From assembly GCA_020072565.1 (NCBI GenBank), contig JAIQGI010000042.1, positions 1 through 62,048 on the forward strand: DNA of 62,048 bases, written 5' to 3'. The position numbers were made by a program, and so were the translations under genes. This document shows, one piece after another, positions 31,588 through 41,791 of this stretch; position 1 is the first letter of the stretch; each line of letters opens with the position of its first letter. A model generated the notes under the pieces. That model worked only from the letters and a program-made list of their open reading frames with translations, was not told the DNA's origin and searched no databases. Origin of the DNA: Terriglobia bacterium (GTDB lineage: Bacteria; Acidobacteriota; UBA6911).

Positions 31588-31691
31588 GGCAGTGGGCAGC
31601 AATTGCGGCGTGCTGTCAGCGGCTCCGGCGATTACTGGCAGCGGCGGGCAGTCGGCTGTAAACGATTGTCTGCTGCCTACCGCCCACTGCC
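31588..31691. repeat. Large inverted repeat between convergent ComEA-like and truB genes, family F
   Basis: Arms ggcagtgggc (31588-31597) and gcccactgcc (31682-31691) with further interrupted pairing inside (gcagc / ctgctgcc). It ends 8 bases before the truB stop codon. Probably serves as a terminator for both genes. The rpoD terminator at 45736-45780 uses a similar ggcaggcag/ctgcctgcc stem. Confidence 0.55.
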
Positions 31692-31698
31692 TCAGTTG

Positions 31699-32610
31699 TC
31701 ATTCGAAGTTGATTCGGGGGTGGATGCGGATCCAGCGTACCGGTTGTGCGACCGGAGATACGAACGTCTGCACGCGCTGGGCCAGAGCGATAAGCTCGCC
31801 GCTCTCGTCCAGCAACCGGTACTCGTCGACGTCCCATGAGGAAGTGAGCAGATTCAAGTCCATGCCGTGCCTGACCTTGTCGCAATCGCCCGAGGAGATC
31901 CGGATGGCGGGCAACTCCAGCAGCAGGTCGCGCATGGGGATGATGCGATTCGCAAAGAAATCGCGTGGATAGAAGCGGTCGCCCTCGGTCAGAGGCGTGG
32001 CCGATTCGATGGGGAATTCTCCGCTCCGGGTGCGCCGGAGCCGCACCAGATGGGCCCCGCAGCCGTATTCGCGGCCGACATCGTGCGCCAGGCTGCGCGC
32101 GTAGGTCCCGGCCGTGCAGCAGAGCTCGAACTCCGCCTCGCTCTCCTGCACGCGCAGCAGTTTCAGCAGCTTGATCGTGACTTCTTTGGTTTCCGCATTC
32201 AGCATTACGCCCTTCCGGGCATACTGGTACATCGGCTTGCCGTGAACTTTTTTCGCCGAGTAGGGAGGCTGGGTCTGGCGCACGGTCCCGAGATAGTGAG
32301 TGAAGATCTCCTCGACGCGGGCGGAATCGATCTGGGGGCGGGCGTCCCCGCCCGTGGGCTCGCCGTCGCGATCGAAGGTGGTGGTGGCAAAGCCGAACCG
32401 GATGACGCCGTGATAGGTCTTGTCGGATGACAGGAAATAGCTCGTCAGGCGCGTGGCGCGGCCGAGAGTCAGCGGCAGCACGCCGGTAGCAAAGGGATCG
32501 AGGGTGCCGGTGTGCCCTACCTTTTTGACCCTGGTGATATTGCGAACCTTGGCCACCACGTCGTGGGACGTCCAACCCTCCGGCTTGTCGACAACGAGCA
32601 CCCCGTCCAT
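31699..32610 (-). CDS. truB: tRNA pseudouridine-55 synthase
   Basis: 303 residues from ATG 32610 (MDGVLVVDKPEGWTSHDVV), the usual TruB N-terminus. Catalytic Asp38 lies in GHTGTLDPFATGVL; the PUA-like C-terminal region follows. A GTG at 32676 would add 22 residues and overlap the rbfA stop as GTGA, which argues for coupling, but the added residues are translated from a dispersed repeat-like stretch and do not look like TruB. I cannot decide the start with certainty. Modifies U55 of tRNAs. Confidence 0.93.
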   Translation of the reverse strand: MDGVLVVDKPEGWTSHDVVAKVRNITRVKKVGHTGTLDPFATGVLPLTLGRATRLTSYFLSSDKTYHGVIRFGFATTTFDRDGEPTGGDARPQIDSARVEEIFTHYLGTVRQTQPPYSAKKVHGKPMYQYARKGVMLNAETKEVTIKLLKLLRVQESEAEFELCCTAGTYARSLAHDVGREYGCGAHLVRLRRTRSGEFPIESATPLTEGDRFYPRDFFANRIIPMRDLLLELPAIRISSGDCDKVRHGMDLNLLTSSWDVDEYRLLDESGELIALAQRVQTFVSPVAQPVRWIRIHPRINFE

Positions 32611-32672
32611 GGCTGTCTTCAAAGAATTGACAAGTGACGGATTCAAGGCTGTCGGTCTTCGTTCCTCATTCG

Positions 32673-33029
32673 TCACTCGCCGCTCGTTTTCCTGGTTTCA
32701 TCCAGCAACTGGTCGATGCGTTCCCCATACTCCTGCGAACTGTCCGTCCTGAAGACAATTTCGGGCAAGAACTTCATACGGATCCGCTGGCCCAACTCGT
32801 GTCGGATCCAGCCGGCAGCATGATTGAGGATTTGCAGGCTTGCCTTCTTCTCGGCTTCACTCCCCATGGTGGAAACGAAGACTTTGGCATGGCGGAGATC
32901 CGGGCTCATGTCGACGCCGGTGACCGTAACGAAGCCGACCCTCCGGTCCTTGAGATCCCGGGAAAGGATCAGGCTGATCTCGTGCTGGATTTCCAATGCC
33001 AGCCTCTGGTTTCTGCGTGTTGGTTGCAT
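32673..33029 (-). CDS. rbfA: Ribosome-binding factor A
   Basis: 118 residues. KH-like small protein for late 30S maturation and cold adaptation. Conserved RRNQRLALEIQHEISLIL, GFVTVTGVDMSPDLRHAKVFVS and the C-terminal IDQLLDE. Lies between DUF503 and truB in the standard nusA-infB-rbfA-truB order. Confidence 0.95.
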   Translation of the reverse strand: MQPTRRNQRLALEIQHEISLILSRDLKDRRVGFVTVTGVDMSPDLRHAKVFVSTMGSEAEKKASLQILNHAAGWIRHELGQRIRMKFLPEIVFRTDSSQEYGERIDQLLDETRKTSGE

Positions 33030-33151
33030 ATATACAGCTCAAACGGACCATGGCAGGCCTGGATGGTTTCGTTTTCCCTGATATCTCTGCCCCTGCACCG
33101 CAAGAATGCGGCACAACGAAATTATCAAGGCCTGACACTGTCCAATCACCA

Positions 33152-33439
33152 TCAAGGGTCAATATAGGAAACCTGGCAGTTCACGAGCAGGTCTTCCAGT
33201 ATGTTCTCCGCCTCGCGCACGAACTGTTGTGTCACCCGCTCCAGTGTGCTGTTGTCGGAACTGACGGTAACGGCTGCGAGCCTGGACCTCTGCCACAGAT
33301 CCTGATAGTCCATCTCGGCGATCGAGAAGTTAGTGCGCGCGCGCAGCCGGTCCTGGGCCTTGCGCAACACCATACGCTTGTCCTTGAGGGACTGCGAGTA
33401 GGGAAGGTAGATATCGAGAACACAATAGGCGATGGGCAT
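33152..33439 (-). CDS. DUF503 (YlxP-like) family protein
   Basis: 95 residues, family length. Recognisable LDIYLPYSQSLKDKRMVLR and the following NFSIAEMDYQDLWQRSRLAAV. The family sits between infB and rbfA in many bacteria; a role in ribosome maturation has been proposed from that context. The start has no strong ribosome site; an AT-rich repeat stretch (33446-33507) lies directly upstream. Confidence 0.9.
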   Translation of the reverse strand: MPIAYCVLDIYLPYSQSLKDKRMVLRKAQDRLRARTNFSIAEMDYQDLWQRSRLAAVTVSSDNSTLERVTQQFVREAENILEDLLVNCQVSYIDP

Positions 33440-33445
33440 GATGTC

Positions 33446-33507
33446 AATTTTGGATTTTGAATTTGGGATTTTGGATTTGGGATTGCGGATTAATATCCAA
33501 AATCCTA
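33446..33507. repeat. AT-rich repeat with hairpin, family E
   Basis: Repeated ttggattttg/tttgggatt units plus inverted arms 33466-33476 and 33495-33505 (ggattttggat/atccaaaatcc, perfect 11 bp). It occupies the gap between infB and the DUF503 gene and shares tttgg-gattgcgg with 27862-27918. Confidence 0.6.
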
Positions 33508-33570
33508 ATGATTTTCACGCGTCGCGGGGCGCGCCGGGCGGGCAAAGCGGAATGCCCCCTTTTGCTCTCC

Positions 33571-36318
33571 TCAAAGTGATGTGGGCTGAACCTTTTCGAT
33601 GACGTAGGCCTCAATGACGTCTCCGATTTTGACATCGGAAAAATGTTCGAACGCGATTCCGCACTCGTAGCCGGACTTGACCTCCGAGACATCGTCCTTG
33701 AAGCGACGCAGGGAGCCGATCTTCCCCTCGTGAATAACCACGTTGTCGCGGAGCAGGCGGATCTCAGCGTTCCGCCGGATGATGCCATCGACGATGTAGG
33801 ATCCCGCGACGAATCCATACTTGGGGACCTTGAACGTATCCCGGACCTCTGCGCGGCCGAGGTACTTTTCGTGAGTCGTGGCCTCGAGCATGCCGATCAT
33901 CGCATTCTTGATGTCGTTCGCGACATTATATATGACGGTATAGACCCGGATCTCGACCCCTTCGTTTTCCGCGAGCTCCTGGGCCTTGCGCTCGGGCCGG
34001 ACACTGAAGCCGATGATGATGGCATTCGAAGCCGATGCCAGGAGCACATCCGTTTCCGTGACGGCGCCCGCTCCGCCGTGCAGAATCCGGACCTTGACCT
34101 TGTCGGTGCTGAGTTTGTTGAGCATGTCCGTGAGGACTTCCACCGAGCCCTGCACGTCGGCCTTGAGAATGAGCGGAAGCTCTTTGACTTTCCCTTCCCT
34201 CATCTGTTGGTAGAGAGCCTGCAATGACAGGCGCGCCGAAGAGCGCAGCGACTGCTCGCGCAGCTTGGCCTGGCGGTACTCGGCCACCTGCCGCGCCTTG
34301 GCGGCATCTTCGAAAACCTGGAACGTGTCGCCGGCCTGGGGCAGATCCTGCAATCCCTGGATTTCCACGGGCACGGACGGTCCGGCCTCGCTGTTGTGAA
34401 GGCCGCGATCGTTGATGAGGGCACGGACCCGGCCATGGACCGCGCCGGCGACGAAGGCATCCCCCAGGTGGAGGGATCCATTCTGCACGAGGACGGTGGC
34501 GACGCACCCGCGGCCTTTGTCCACCTTGGCCTCCAGAACGACACCCGCGGCCAGTCGTTTGGGATTGGCCTTGAGATCCTTGATGTCGGCCACCAGGAGG
34601 ATCATCTCCAGGAGCAGATCCAGGTTGGTTCTCATCTTGGCCGAGACCGGGACCGTGACCACATCTCCGCCCCAATCCTCGGCCAGCAGTCCCTGCTCGG
34701 ACAGCACCTGTTTGACCCGGTCCGGCTGGGAGCCCGGCTTGTCGATTTTGTTGATGGCGACAATGATCGGGACGTTGGCGGCCTTGGCATGGTGGATGGC
34801 CTCAATCGTCTGGGGCATCACACCGTCATCGGCGGCTACGACGAGCACCACAATGTCGGTCACCTGGGCACCGCGCGCGCGCATCAAGGTGAATGCCTCG
34901 TGGCCCGGCGTATCGAGGAAAGTGATGCCGCGCCCTTTGATGTCGACCTGGTAGGCGCCGATATGCTGGGTGATTCCCCCTGCCTCGGATGCCGCCACGC
35001 TGGTCTCACGGATGGCATCCAGCAGCGAGGTCTTGCCGTGATCCACGTGACCCATGATCGTCACCACGGGCGAACGGGGGATATGGTCTTCGGCCCGGTC
35101 CACGATTTCCTGCTTGCTCTCCGCTTCCTGCTCGAAGCTGATAACATCAGCCTTGAAACCGAACTCGGCACAGACTTCCTTGGCGACGTCGAGGTCCAGT
35201 GTCTGATTGATCGAGGCCAGGATTCCCTTGGAAATGAGCTTTTGGATGATGTACTTGGACTTGATGTCCATCTTCTCTGCGAGTTCTTTGAGCGTCACGC
35301 CTTCGGTTATGCTAATTGGCTTAAACTCCTCTGGTGATATGGGCGGACGCGGAAACTCCACCACTTTTGCAGCCGGGGCTTCCGCTCTGTCGAGCCTCTT
35401 TCTCTTCAGCGGCCGGGCGGGAGCAATGGCGCGCGCCGCTGTCGGCTTCTCTTCGCGCAGACCCCGCAGGATGCGGTCCGAGATCTCAGGAGTGACGACC
35501 TTTTCGGTGCTCGTACGCATGAGAATCTTGGACTTGGTCTTTCGAACCACGACCTTCTTGGAAACCATCCCCGAAGGAAGCGCGGCTTCCGCGGCCGGGG
35601 CCGCATGTTCCTCGGGCGGCGCGCCCTCACCGGGTACGGCCGGAGGCGGGGCCGGCACTTCGGCAGGGAGGTGCGGCACGACTGCCGGATGCTCTGCAGC
35701 CGGTCTGGCTTCGATCTCCTCGGGCTTGATTTCGACCGGAGGCGCAGCCGCTTCCTTAGGCGCGAGTTCGGGCTTGACGAGATGCTCCCGGGCTGCCTCG
35801 ACCAGAGAAGGCGGTTCCGGCGGCTTCAGAGCTTCGATCGGGACCGCTTCCACGAGACCGGCAATCTCCCGGTCGTAGTGCTTGCGCCCTTTCCTGGGCG
35901 CCAGAGAGGGTTTGGCCGGCTCCTCGACCTCTTTTTTGACCTCGACAGGTGCGGCCTTTTTCCCTTTGCGCGGCGGTGGCGCCTTGGCTGCCGGGGCTTC
36001 GGCCGCAGCCGGCGAGGCCTTGGCTGAAACGCGATGGGCGGCGGGCTCTTTCTCAGCCTCCGGCTCCTTAACCGCTTTTTTCTCGGCCTTGCGGGCAGCC
36101 TCGGCTTCCTTCTCTTTTTTCTTTTCCGCTTCCGCGCGTTTGGCTTCCGCGGCTTCGCGCTGCGAGAGGATTTTCTTGCGGATGGTCTCGGCAAAACTGG
36201 CGTCGATCGTCGCGCTGGGTGAAAACACATAGAGCCCCAGCCGCTTCAGTTCAGAGAGTATCACTCCGTTCTGAACCGAGCACTCCGTCGCCAGTTCTCC
36301 GACCGTAATTTTATCCAT
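33571..36318 (-). CDS. infB: Translation initiation factor IF-2
   Basis: 915 residues from ATG 36318 ([20 protein letters not shown]); a GTG three codons earlier (36327) is an alternative. N-terminal IF2-N domain, then a long Ala/Pro/Glu/Lys-rich linker (about 70-300), a second IF2-N module ([17 protein letters not shown]), and the GTPase core with GHVDHGKT (423-430), DTPGHEAF and NKID, followed by domains III and IV. The GTPase places initiator tRNA on the 30S subunit. Lies 155 bases downstream of nusA. Confidence 0.97.
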   Translation of the reverse strand: MDKITVGELATECSVQNGVILSELKRLGLYVFSPSATIDASFAETIRKKILSQREAAEAKRAEAEKKKEKEAEAARKAEKKAVKEPEAEKEPAAHRVSAKASPAAAEAPAAKAPPPRKGKKAAPVEVKKEVEEPAKPSLAPRKGRKHYDREIAGLVEAVPIEALKPPEPPSLVEAAREHLVKPELAPKEAAAPPVEIKPEEIEARPAAEHPAVVPHLPAEVPAPPPAVPGEGAPPEEHAAPAAEAALPSGMVSKKVVVRKTKSKILMRTSTEKVVTPEISDRILRGLREEKPTAARAIAPARPLKRKRLDRAEAPAAKVVEFPRPPISPEEFKPISITEGVTLKELAEKMDIKSKYIIQKLISKGILASINQTLDLDVAKEVCAEFGFKADVISFEQEAESKQEIVDRAEDHIPRSPVVTIMGHVDHGKTSLLDAIRETSVAASEAGGITQHIGAYQVDIKGRGITFLDTPGHEAFTLMRARGAQVTDIVVLVVAADDGVMPQTIEAIHHAKAANVPIIVAINKIDKPGSQPDRVKQVLSEQGLLAEDWGGDVVTVPVSAKMRTNLDLLLEMILLVADIKDLKANPKRLAAGVVLEAKVDKGRGCVATVLVQNGSLHLGDAFVAGAVHGRVRALINDRGLHNSEAGPSVPVEIQGLQDLPQAGDTFQVFEDAAKARQVAEYRQAKLREQSLRSSARLSLQALYQQMREGKVKELPLILKADVQGSVEVLTDMLNKLSTDKVKVRILHGGAGAVTETDVLLASASNAIIIGFSVRPERKAQELAENEGVEIRVYTVIYNVANDIKNAMIGMLEATTHEKYLGRAEVRDTFKVPKYGFVAGSYIVDGIIRRNAEIRLLRDNVVIHEGKIGSLRRFKDDVSEVKSGYECGIAFEHFSDVKIGDVIEAYVIEKVQPTSL

Positions 36319-36473
36319 CTCGACCACGCACCTCTAGGCTGTGGATCGGAACCGTCCCCAGAGCAGAGCTCAAACGACCATCTTAGATCAAAAAGACCCC
36401 GGTTTTCAACCGCCTGTGGTTTCTGGCCGCCGGACCCAACGCCGGCCGCATCGGGAGTACCAGGCTGGCTCCG

Positions 36474-37979
36474 TCAATCGCTCTTGTCCTCCCCTTCCGG
36501 GGAGTCGGGACCGGCTTCTATTGCGGGCTCATCGGGCGCGGCCGCGGGTGCCGCTGTCCCGTTTCCTGCCTGATCTGCGCCCGCCGCACCAGATTCGGCT
36601 TCCTCCACCGCTTTTTCCGGCTCAGTCGTCTCGCCCGCCGGCGCCGGCTGTCCCGTTTCCTGCGTTCCGGGGGCTTGGATCGCCGTGGGCAACTCGATTC
36701 CTTCGGGGACCTCGATCTCTACCTCTTCAAAGAGGTCACGCGCGGCTTCCATGATCTTTGCCGCCGTCTTCTCACCCACACCCGGGATCTCGATGAGCTT
36801 GCTTTCGCCCAGTTCCAGGATTCTCTCGACGTTTTCAATTCCGGCTTCGCGCAGTTTTTCGAGAATGCGGTCGCTGATCCCCTCCAGCTCGCCCAGCGTG
36901 GTGGATGACGAGGTGAGCGACTCCATGACGCTGAGCACTTCCTGTTTCTTCTGTTCTTCGCTCTTGACGTCGATCTGCCATCCGATCAGCTTTGATGCCA
37001 GACGCACGTTTTGCCCCTTCTTTCCGATCGCCAGGGACTGCTGTTTTTCCTCGACGATGACCTCCATTCGTTTCTCGGCGGGATCGATGATCAGAACCTT
37101 GGAGATTTTGGCCGGATTTAGGGCATTGGCGGCATACTGCGCGGCATCATCGGACCACTGCACAATGTCGATCTTCTCGCCGCGCAGCTCGCGGATGATG
37201 GAGTTGATGCGCGAACCTTTCATGCCCACGCATGCGCCCACGGGATCGACATCGCGGTCCAGCGACGCTACCGCGACCTTGGCACGATCACCCGGTTCAT
37301 GGACGGCGTTCTTGACCAGGATGGTGCCGTCGTAGATTTCCGGGATCTCCATCTCGAACAGGCGGATCAGCAGCTGCGAATCCGTGCGCGAGAGAATTAC
37401 CTGGGGTCCTTTGGCAACCGGGAGGACCTTGACGATAACGGCGCGCACGCGCTCTCCCTGCTTGTAGGTCTCGGCCCGCGACTGCTCGCGCAGCGGCAGC
37501 AGTGCCTCGGTTTTTCCGATGTCGACAATCATGTCCGGGCCTTCGAAGCGCTTGATCACGCCGTTGACCAGCTCGCCGATCTTCTGAGAATACTCGTTGA
37601 AGATGTTCTGGCGTTCCGCCTCGCGGACCTTCTGCAGAATCACCTGTTTCGCGGTTTGTGCGGCGATCCGCCCCAGCACGTCCATGGGCTTGGGCATCTC
37701 GACCGTGTCATCCAGCTCCAGGCTCTCATCAATCTTCTTCGCTTCCTCCAGGGAAATTTCCAGGCTTGGATTTTCGACATGCTCGACGACGCGATACACG
37801 GCAAAGATCTCCACCATCCCGGTTTCGGAGTCAAACCGCGCGTTGATGTCCTCGTTGGTCTTGTAGTTTTTTCGAGCCGCGGCCACCATGGCATCTTCCA
37901 ACGCATCGATGATGACCTTGGGATCGATGTTCTTTTCCTTGCTTATCTGCTCGATGGTTTGAGTGATGATGTTTGACAT
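36474..37979 (-). CDS. nusA: Transcription termination/antitermination factor NusA
   Basis: 501 residues from ATG 37979 (MSNIITQTIEQISKEKNIDP). N-terminal RNA polymerase-binding domain, S1 domain (about 130-200), two KH domains (GACVGMKGSRI and IGKKGQNVRLASKL), one helix-hairpin-helix unit near 390-440 (GVGEKTAAKIMEAA), then a Glu/Ala/Pro-rich acidic tail of about 70 residues. Located 25 bases downstream of rimP as usual. Confidence 0.96.
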   Translation of the reverse strand: MSNIITQTIEQISKEKNIDPKVIIDALEDAMVAAARKNYKTNEDINARFDSETGMVEIFAVYRVVEHVENPSLEISLEEAKKIDESLELDDTVEMPKPMDVLGRIAAQTAKQVILQKVREAERQNIFNEYSQKIGELVNGVIKRFEGPDMIVDIGKTEALLPLREQSRAETYKQGERVRAVIVKVLPVAKGPQVILSRTDSQLLIRLFEMEIPEIYDGTILVKNAVHEPGDRAKVAVASLDRDVDPVGACVGMKGSRINSIIRELRGEKIDIVQWSDDAAQYAANALNPAKISKVLIIDPAEKRMEVIVEEKQQSLAIGKKGQNVRLASKLIGWQIDVKSEEQKKQEVLSVMESLTSSSTTLGELEGISDRILEKLREAGIENVERILELGESKLIEIPGVGEKTAAKIMEAARDLFEEVEIEVPEGIELPTAIQAPGTQETGQPAPAGETTEPEKAVEEAESGAAGADQAGNGTAAPAAAPDEPAIEAGPDSPEGEDKSD

Positions 37980-38004
37980 AGTCAAAACCCCCGGGGCCTG
38001 TCCC

Positions 38005-38490
38005 CTAAATCTCAATCATGAGATTCGCTTTCTCGATATCTTCAACAGCGATGTCGGCCTTCCTTCCCTGAGCCAATTCGAGCTCCACCCTGCTCTGGGC
38101 CACCCCGAGAATCTTACCCTTGAAATTCCTTTGCCCTTCAATAGGACTGCGTGTGCGCACCCGGGCATGCTTCCCGGCGAAACGCAGAAAATCCGCTTCC
38201 TTTACGAGGGGCCGATCCAATCCCGGCGACGATACTTCCAAGGTGTAGCTGAATGGTATCCAGTCCTCGACGTCCAGCAGCACGGAAAGCCGCTTGCTAA
38301 AGCGTTCACAATCAGCCAGGGTAACGCCCCCAGGTCGGTCTATATATGTTCTCACTATGGGGCGGTTGCTGCCACCTTTGATTTCAACGAGGACGATTTC
38401 AAACTCCATCGATGCCGCAAGCTGCTCGGCGCAGCCCTGAATCTTGGCTTCCAGATTCTCCCTCTGGTTCATTTCCGTCCCGGCCGTCAT
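38005..38490 (-). CDS. rimP: Ribosome maturation factor RimP
   Basis: 161 residues. Conserved CERFSKRLSVLLD, YTLEVSSPGLDRPL and the C-terminal Sm-like domain (FKGKILGV). Needed for 30S maturation. ATG 38490 has agggg eight bases before it; ATG 38472 is a possible alternative. First gene of the nusA-infB operon; a bidirectional terminator lies 17 bases upstream, so its promoter must be very close or transcription must enter through the terminator. Confidence 0.95.
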   Translation of the reverse strand: MTAGTEMNQRENLEAKIQGCAEQLAASMEFEIVLVEIKGGSNRPIVRTYIDRPGGVTLADCERFSKRLSVLLDVEDWIPFSYTLEVSSPGLDRPLVKEADFLRFAGKHARVRTRSPIEGQRNFKGKILGVAQSRVELELAQGRKADIAVEDIEKANLMIEI

Positions 38491-38507
38491 TTCAATGACC
38501 CCTAAAT

Positions 38508-38539
38508 AAAAAAGTGGGCAAAACCAAGCCCACTTTTTT
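38508..38539. terminator. Rho-independent terminator, bidirectional
   Basis: Perfect 12-bp stem aaaaaagtgggc/gcccactttttt (38508-38519 with 38528-38539) with an 8-base loop; both ends carry A/T runs. It separates the Gld-like ABC operon from rimP. Confidence 0.88.
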
Positions 38540-38748
38540 CAAAGCTAGCTGACTCATGTTAATCGAACGACAGCTAAATATCAAGCAGTCGGCCGGAACG
38601 AACTACGAGAGCACGGATTCCCAACGCGGAGGCCCCGAAGAAAAACTGCCTCAAATTCCGCGGATCTCTTCATGAAACAACGCGATTATTCACCGCGTTC
38701 TCAGCGCCCTGTGCGTGGAGACTTTTTCGCCGTGACTCTATCCCAAGC

Positions 38749-40194
38749 CTATTTCTTAGGCGCGGCAGGCGCCGGTGCCGGTGGCGGCTCCAGATACTCC
38801 TGCTCGCCCTTGGCCAGCTTGTCCAGGCTTTCCTTGTCCGCTACTTTGACATAAGGTTCGCCCTGGATCTGGGCATACACGCCATTTTTGGCTTCTTTGC
38901 CGAAGATGCAGTCGACTCTCACATTTCCGCCCTGCTGAAGCACAACGTGAGTGACGGGTTTGTCGAGCCCATACTTCGAGAGTGCTCCGGGTTCATCGAC
39001 GAATTCCTTGACCGGTTTTTCCAGGGCGTCAAAAATCTCGTTGACGGCATCCCATTTCGCCTTCTTCTTGCCACTCCCCACCTGCCAGTCGCCCGATTGC
39101 GCCTTGGTGAGGTTCACGGTGCCCTTGGTGTTCGTGACGGATATTGAGTCGATGTCGAAACGCTGGAATACAGCCAGCGCTTTGTCTCTCAAGTCCGCGG
39201 GGGATTTCAGAAACTTGTCGACAAACTCCTTCTCGACGAAAAACAACTCAGGGCGGCTTTCGTCGCGCGCAATGTAAAGCACCGGGGCTGCGTTTTCGGC
39301 CTTTTTCTCGTCGCCCTTTTTCTCCTCCGGCTTGCTCTTGCCCTGGCCTTTCTTGACCAGCTTGGCTTTCTCCAGTCCGATCACGAGGTGCTTGATTGCC
39401 TTGTCTTTGCCCACCGTCAGGCGGACGTCCACGACCGGCTTGTCCAGGCCAAGGCCGGCATAGTCCTCAGGGCTGTCCTCCAGAAACTCCTTGATGCGCC
39501 CGTTGGCGAGATCGCCCAGGAGGCTGTTGACTGCGGAAGAGTCGGCTGCCCACTTCTCCGTCCCCTGGAAGTACCATCGGTCGCCTTCTTTTGCCATAGT
39601 CATTTTGCCTTTGGCGGTCTGCAGATCCAGCGACTGGGTTTGAAACTGCTCGAAGCTGAGGATGGCATGGTTGCGCAGATCATCGAGCTTTTTGGTGAAG
39701 GCGCTGGCAACGTAGCCGGCCACCAGCATGACCTGGTTCTTCCCCTGGAGGGCGGCGTAGGTGGAATTGCCCGTGGGATTGGTTGTGCCGAAGCGGATCT
39801 CGCGAACCTTGCCGTCCTTGGTCTTGAGCGCCACGGTCGTCTGGGCGGGATCCAGGCCGAACGGCGCCAGGTTGGCAGCGTTTTCCTCTATGACCGTCTC
39901 GCGACTGATGTCCGACGCGGAGCTCACCAGGCGGTTGATCTCGTCCGCGTCCGCATCCAGAGGCCGCGGGGCGGTGATTTTCCACTGTTTGTCCCCGGTG
40001 CGCACGACCGTGATATGCTGCGCAGGTGTGATCAGGTCTACCTGTTGCACGTCATCGGCCGGCACCTTCCAGACGACGTTCTCCCCCTCTTTCGCCTTGC
40101 TGCGCTGTTCCCCGCCTTTGATTTCGTAGAAATACAGGAATGCCCCCAAACCCAGGCACAAGACCAGGAGAATCAAGGTACCCTTGAAGCGCAT
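38749..40194 (-). CDS. DUF4340 domain-containing membrane-anchored protein
   Basis: 481 residues. One N-terminal membrane segment (LILLVLCLGLGAFLYFY, about 6-22), then a repeated beta-rich extracytoplasmic domain typical of DUF4340 (TAPRPLDADADEINRLVSSASDI ... LAPFGLDPAQTTVAL; a second similar module begins about 240). The end is Ala/Pro/Lys-rich. Begins one base after the stop of the GldG-like gene, so it is the last gene of a four-gene ABC operon. Function unproven; presumably an accessory subunit of that transporter. Confidence 0.88.
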   Translation of the reverse strand: MRFKGTLILLVLCLGLGAFLYFYEIKGGEQRSKAKEGENVVWKVPADDVQQVDLITPAQHITVVRTGDKQWKITAPRPLDADADEINRLVSSASDISRETVIEENAANLAPFGLDPAQTTVALKTKDGKVREIRFGTTNPTGNSTYAALQGKNQVMLVAGYVASAFTKKLDDLRNHAILSFEQFQTQSLDLQTAKGKMTMAKEGDRWYFQGTEKWAADSSAVNSLLGDLANGRIKEFLEDSPEDYAGLGLDKPVVDVRLTVGKDKAIKHLVIGLEKAKLVKKGQGKSKPEEKKGDEKKAENAAPVLYIARDESRPELFFVEKEFVDKFLKSPADLRDKALAVFQRFDIDSISVTNTKGTVNLTKAQSGDWQVGSGKKKAKWDAVNEIFDALEKPVKEFVDEPGALSKYGLDKPVTHVVLQQGGNVRVDCIFGKEAKNGVYAQIQGEPYVKVADKESLDKLAKGEQEYLEPPPAPAPAAPKK

Positions 40195-40195
40195 G

Positions 40196-41791
40196 CTATT
40201 TTCTCCGGCGAGTCCAGACGATGATACCGGCTACGAGTACGGCACCCGGGAGGAGCGCCAGCACCAGGATCTGAAGCGTCGTCTGCTGGCTCTGCGACAT
40301 GATCACCTTGCGATCCTCGGGGGCCTTGGGCCGTATCGAGATCAGGTCTTCATCCTGCGCCAGCCAGCTGACCATGTTCAGGAACAGGTTGCCGTTGCCG
40401 CCGGCTCCAAAGTTGGCATTGATCGCAAAATCCGAATTGCCGACTGCGACCATGCGCGCTTTCAAAGCGGGGCTGGTGTCCGAAGAGGCTTTCACCTCCT
40501 TGGCTACGGCAACGGCCAGAGACAGCGGGCCTTTCAGATCTGTCTTTTCCCCGACCTTTACTTCCCCTCCGCTTTGAATGCTTTTTAAGTCCGTTTTGCC
40601 CCAGCTATTCTGATTGCTCTTGAACAGAGTCTCCACAGTCACCCCGGCGACTGAATCTTTCGCCGCCGCAACCGAACGCGCGAGCGGGAAAAAGGTCGTC
40701 TCCCTGAATCGATCCGTAATTCTGTGGGTTTCGTAACCTGTAACCAGGGAAACAGCTGGACCTGCGCCCATGAGCCGTCCGATGCCGCTCACATCAAGGA
40801 TGATGTCGTTGTCCGCTTGCACTCCCCAGCCCTTCAAGAGAGAATCCAGAGATGGAGCCGGGGCAGGGCTGAGCAGCACCAGAAATCCGCCTCCCTTATT
40901 CAGAAAGTCATTCAGAAATGCCAGTTCCTGAGGAAAAGGCTCCGACTTTGGACCCGCCTCGACCAGCACTTTGGCATCGGCGGGAATTTTCCCTTCCGCC
41001 GCCAGATTCACGGTTTGCACTTTGTAACCCTGATCTTCCAGAGCCTTCTTTACGAACGAGTAGCCGTCGCGTTCGGTGCTGGTCGGATCCTTCTCGCCGT
41101 GCCCCTGGATGAAATAAACGGTTTTGGACTCGGTCCTTTGAACCTTGATGATGGCATTGGTCAGATCCTCTTCGCGAATCTCCTGATCGCGTTTCTCGAT
41201 TTTCTCCTGCCGTCCTTCATAAAGGATCACGACGGTTCCGGTCTTGAGTGTGGAGCCCGTGAAGGGATTCTGAAACGTTCTGTATTCGGTGGCGCCATAC
41301 TGTTTGGCGACCTCAGGGCGTTTGTCGGGATCGACGAACTCGAAGCGCACATGGCGATTGGCGGCCCGGTACTGAGTCAGGAGTTCCTTCATGGGGGGGT
41401 AATCCCCGCCCGGGAAGAACACCTTGATCTCGAGATCCTTGCTGAGCTTGCTGAGTATCTGCGCGGTTTGAGGCGCGAGTGTGAACCGGCCCATCGCAGT
41501 CAGGTCAAAGCGCTTCGAGTGCCTCTGGCCGATGAAGTTGAGCCCCGCCGCAAGGCCAAGCACGAGCACGACAGAGACTACATAGTTGGTGAAATACTTC
41601 GTCGAGCGTTTGCCGAGGGTCAGCATGATCTGCTTGTAGTTGGCGATGACCCCGGCGACGATCGAAGCGCCGCCCAACAGGGCCAGCCCAATCGCCCACT
41701 TGTCGAAGATGTTGTTCACCGAGTAATACAGGACCGCGGCTACCAGCAGCAGCACGCCTACGATATCCAGCTTTTGCAAGAGTTTGCTCAT
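40196..41791 (-). CDS. GldG-like ABC auxiliary protein
   Basis: 531 residues from ATG 41791, whose first base is the last base of the upstream stop (TAATG). Two N-terminal membrane helices (about 9-50) and another near 72-90, a large periplasmic domain of the ABC_transp_aux family (RFDLTAMGRFTLAPQTAQIL; VYFIQGHGEKDP; LVEAGPKSEPFPQELAFLNDFL), and a C-terminal membrane helix (LLPGAVLVAGIIVWTRRRK). GldG is required for gliding in Bacteroidetes; in other phyla this set is an uncharacterised exporter. Confidence 0.9.
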   Translation of the reverse strand: MSKLLQKLDIVGVLLLVAAVLYYSVNNIFDKWAIGLALLGGASIVAGVIANYKQIMLTLGKRSTKYFTNYVVSVVLVLGLAAGLNFIGQRHSKRFDLTAMGRFTLAPQTAQILSKLSKDLEIKVFFPGGDYPPMKELLTQYRAANRHVRFEFVDPDKRPEVAKQYGATEYRTFQNPFTGSTLKTGTVVILYEGRQEKIEKRDQEIREEDLTNAIIKVQRTESKTVYFIQGHGEKDPTSTERDGYSFVKKALEDQGYKVQTVNLAAEGKIPADAKVLVEAGPKSEPFPQELAFLNDFLNKGGGFLVLLSPAPAPSLDSLLKGWGVQADNDIILDVSGIGRLMGAGPAVSLVTGYETHRITDRFRETTFFPLARSVAAAKDSVAGVTVETLFKSNQNSWGKTDLKSIQSGGEVKVGEKTDLKGPLSLAVAVAKEVKASSDTSPALKARMVAVGNSDFAINANFGAGGNGNLFLNMVSWLAQDEDLISIRPKAPEDRKVIMSQSQQTTLQILVLALLPGAVLVAGIIVWTRRRK

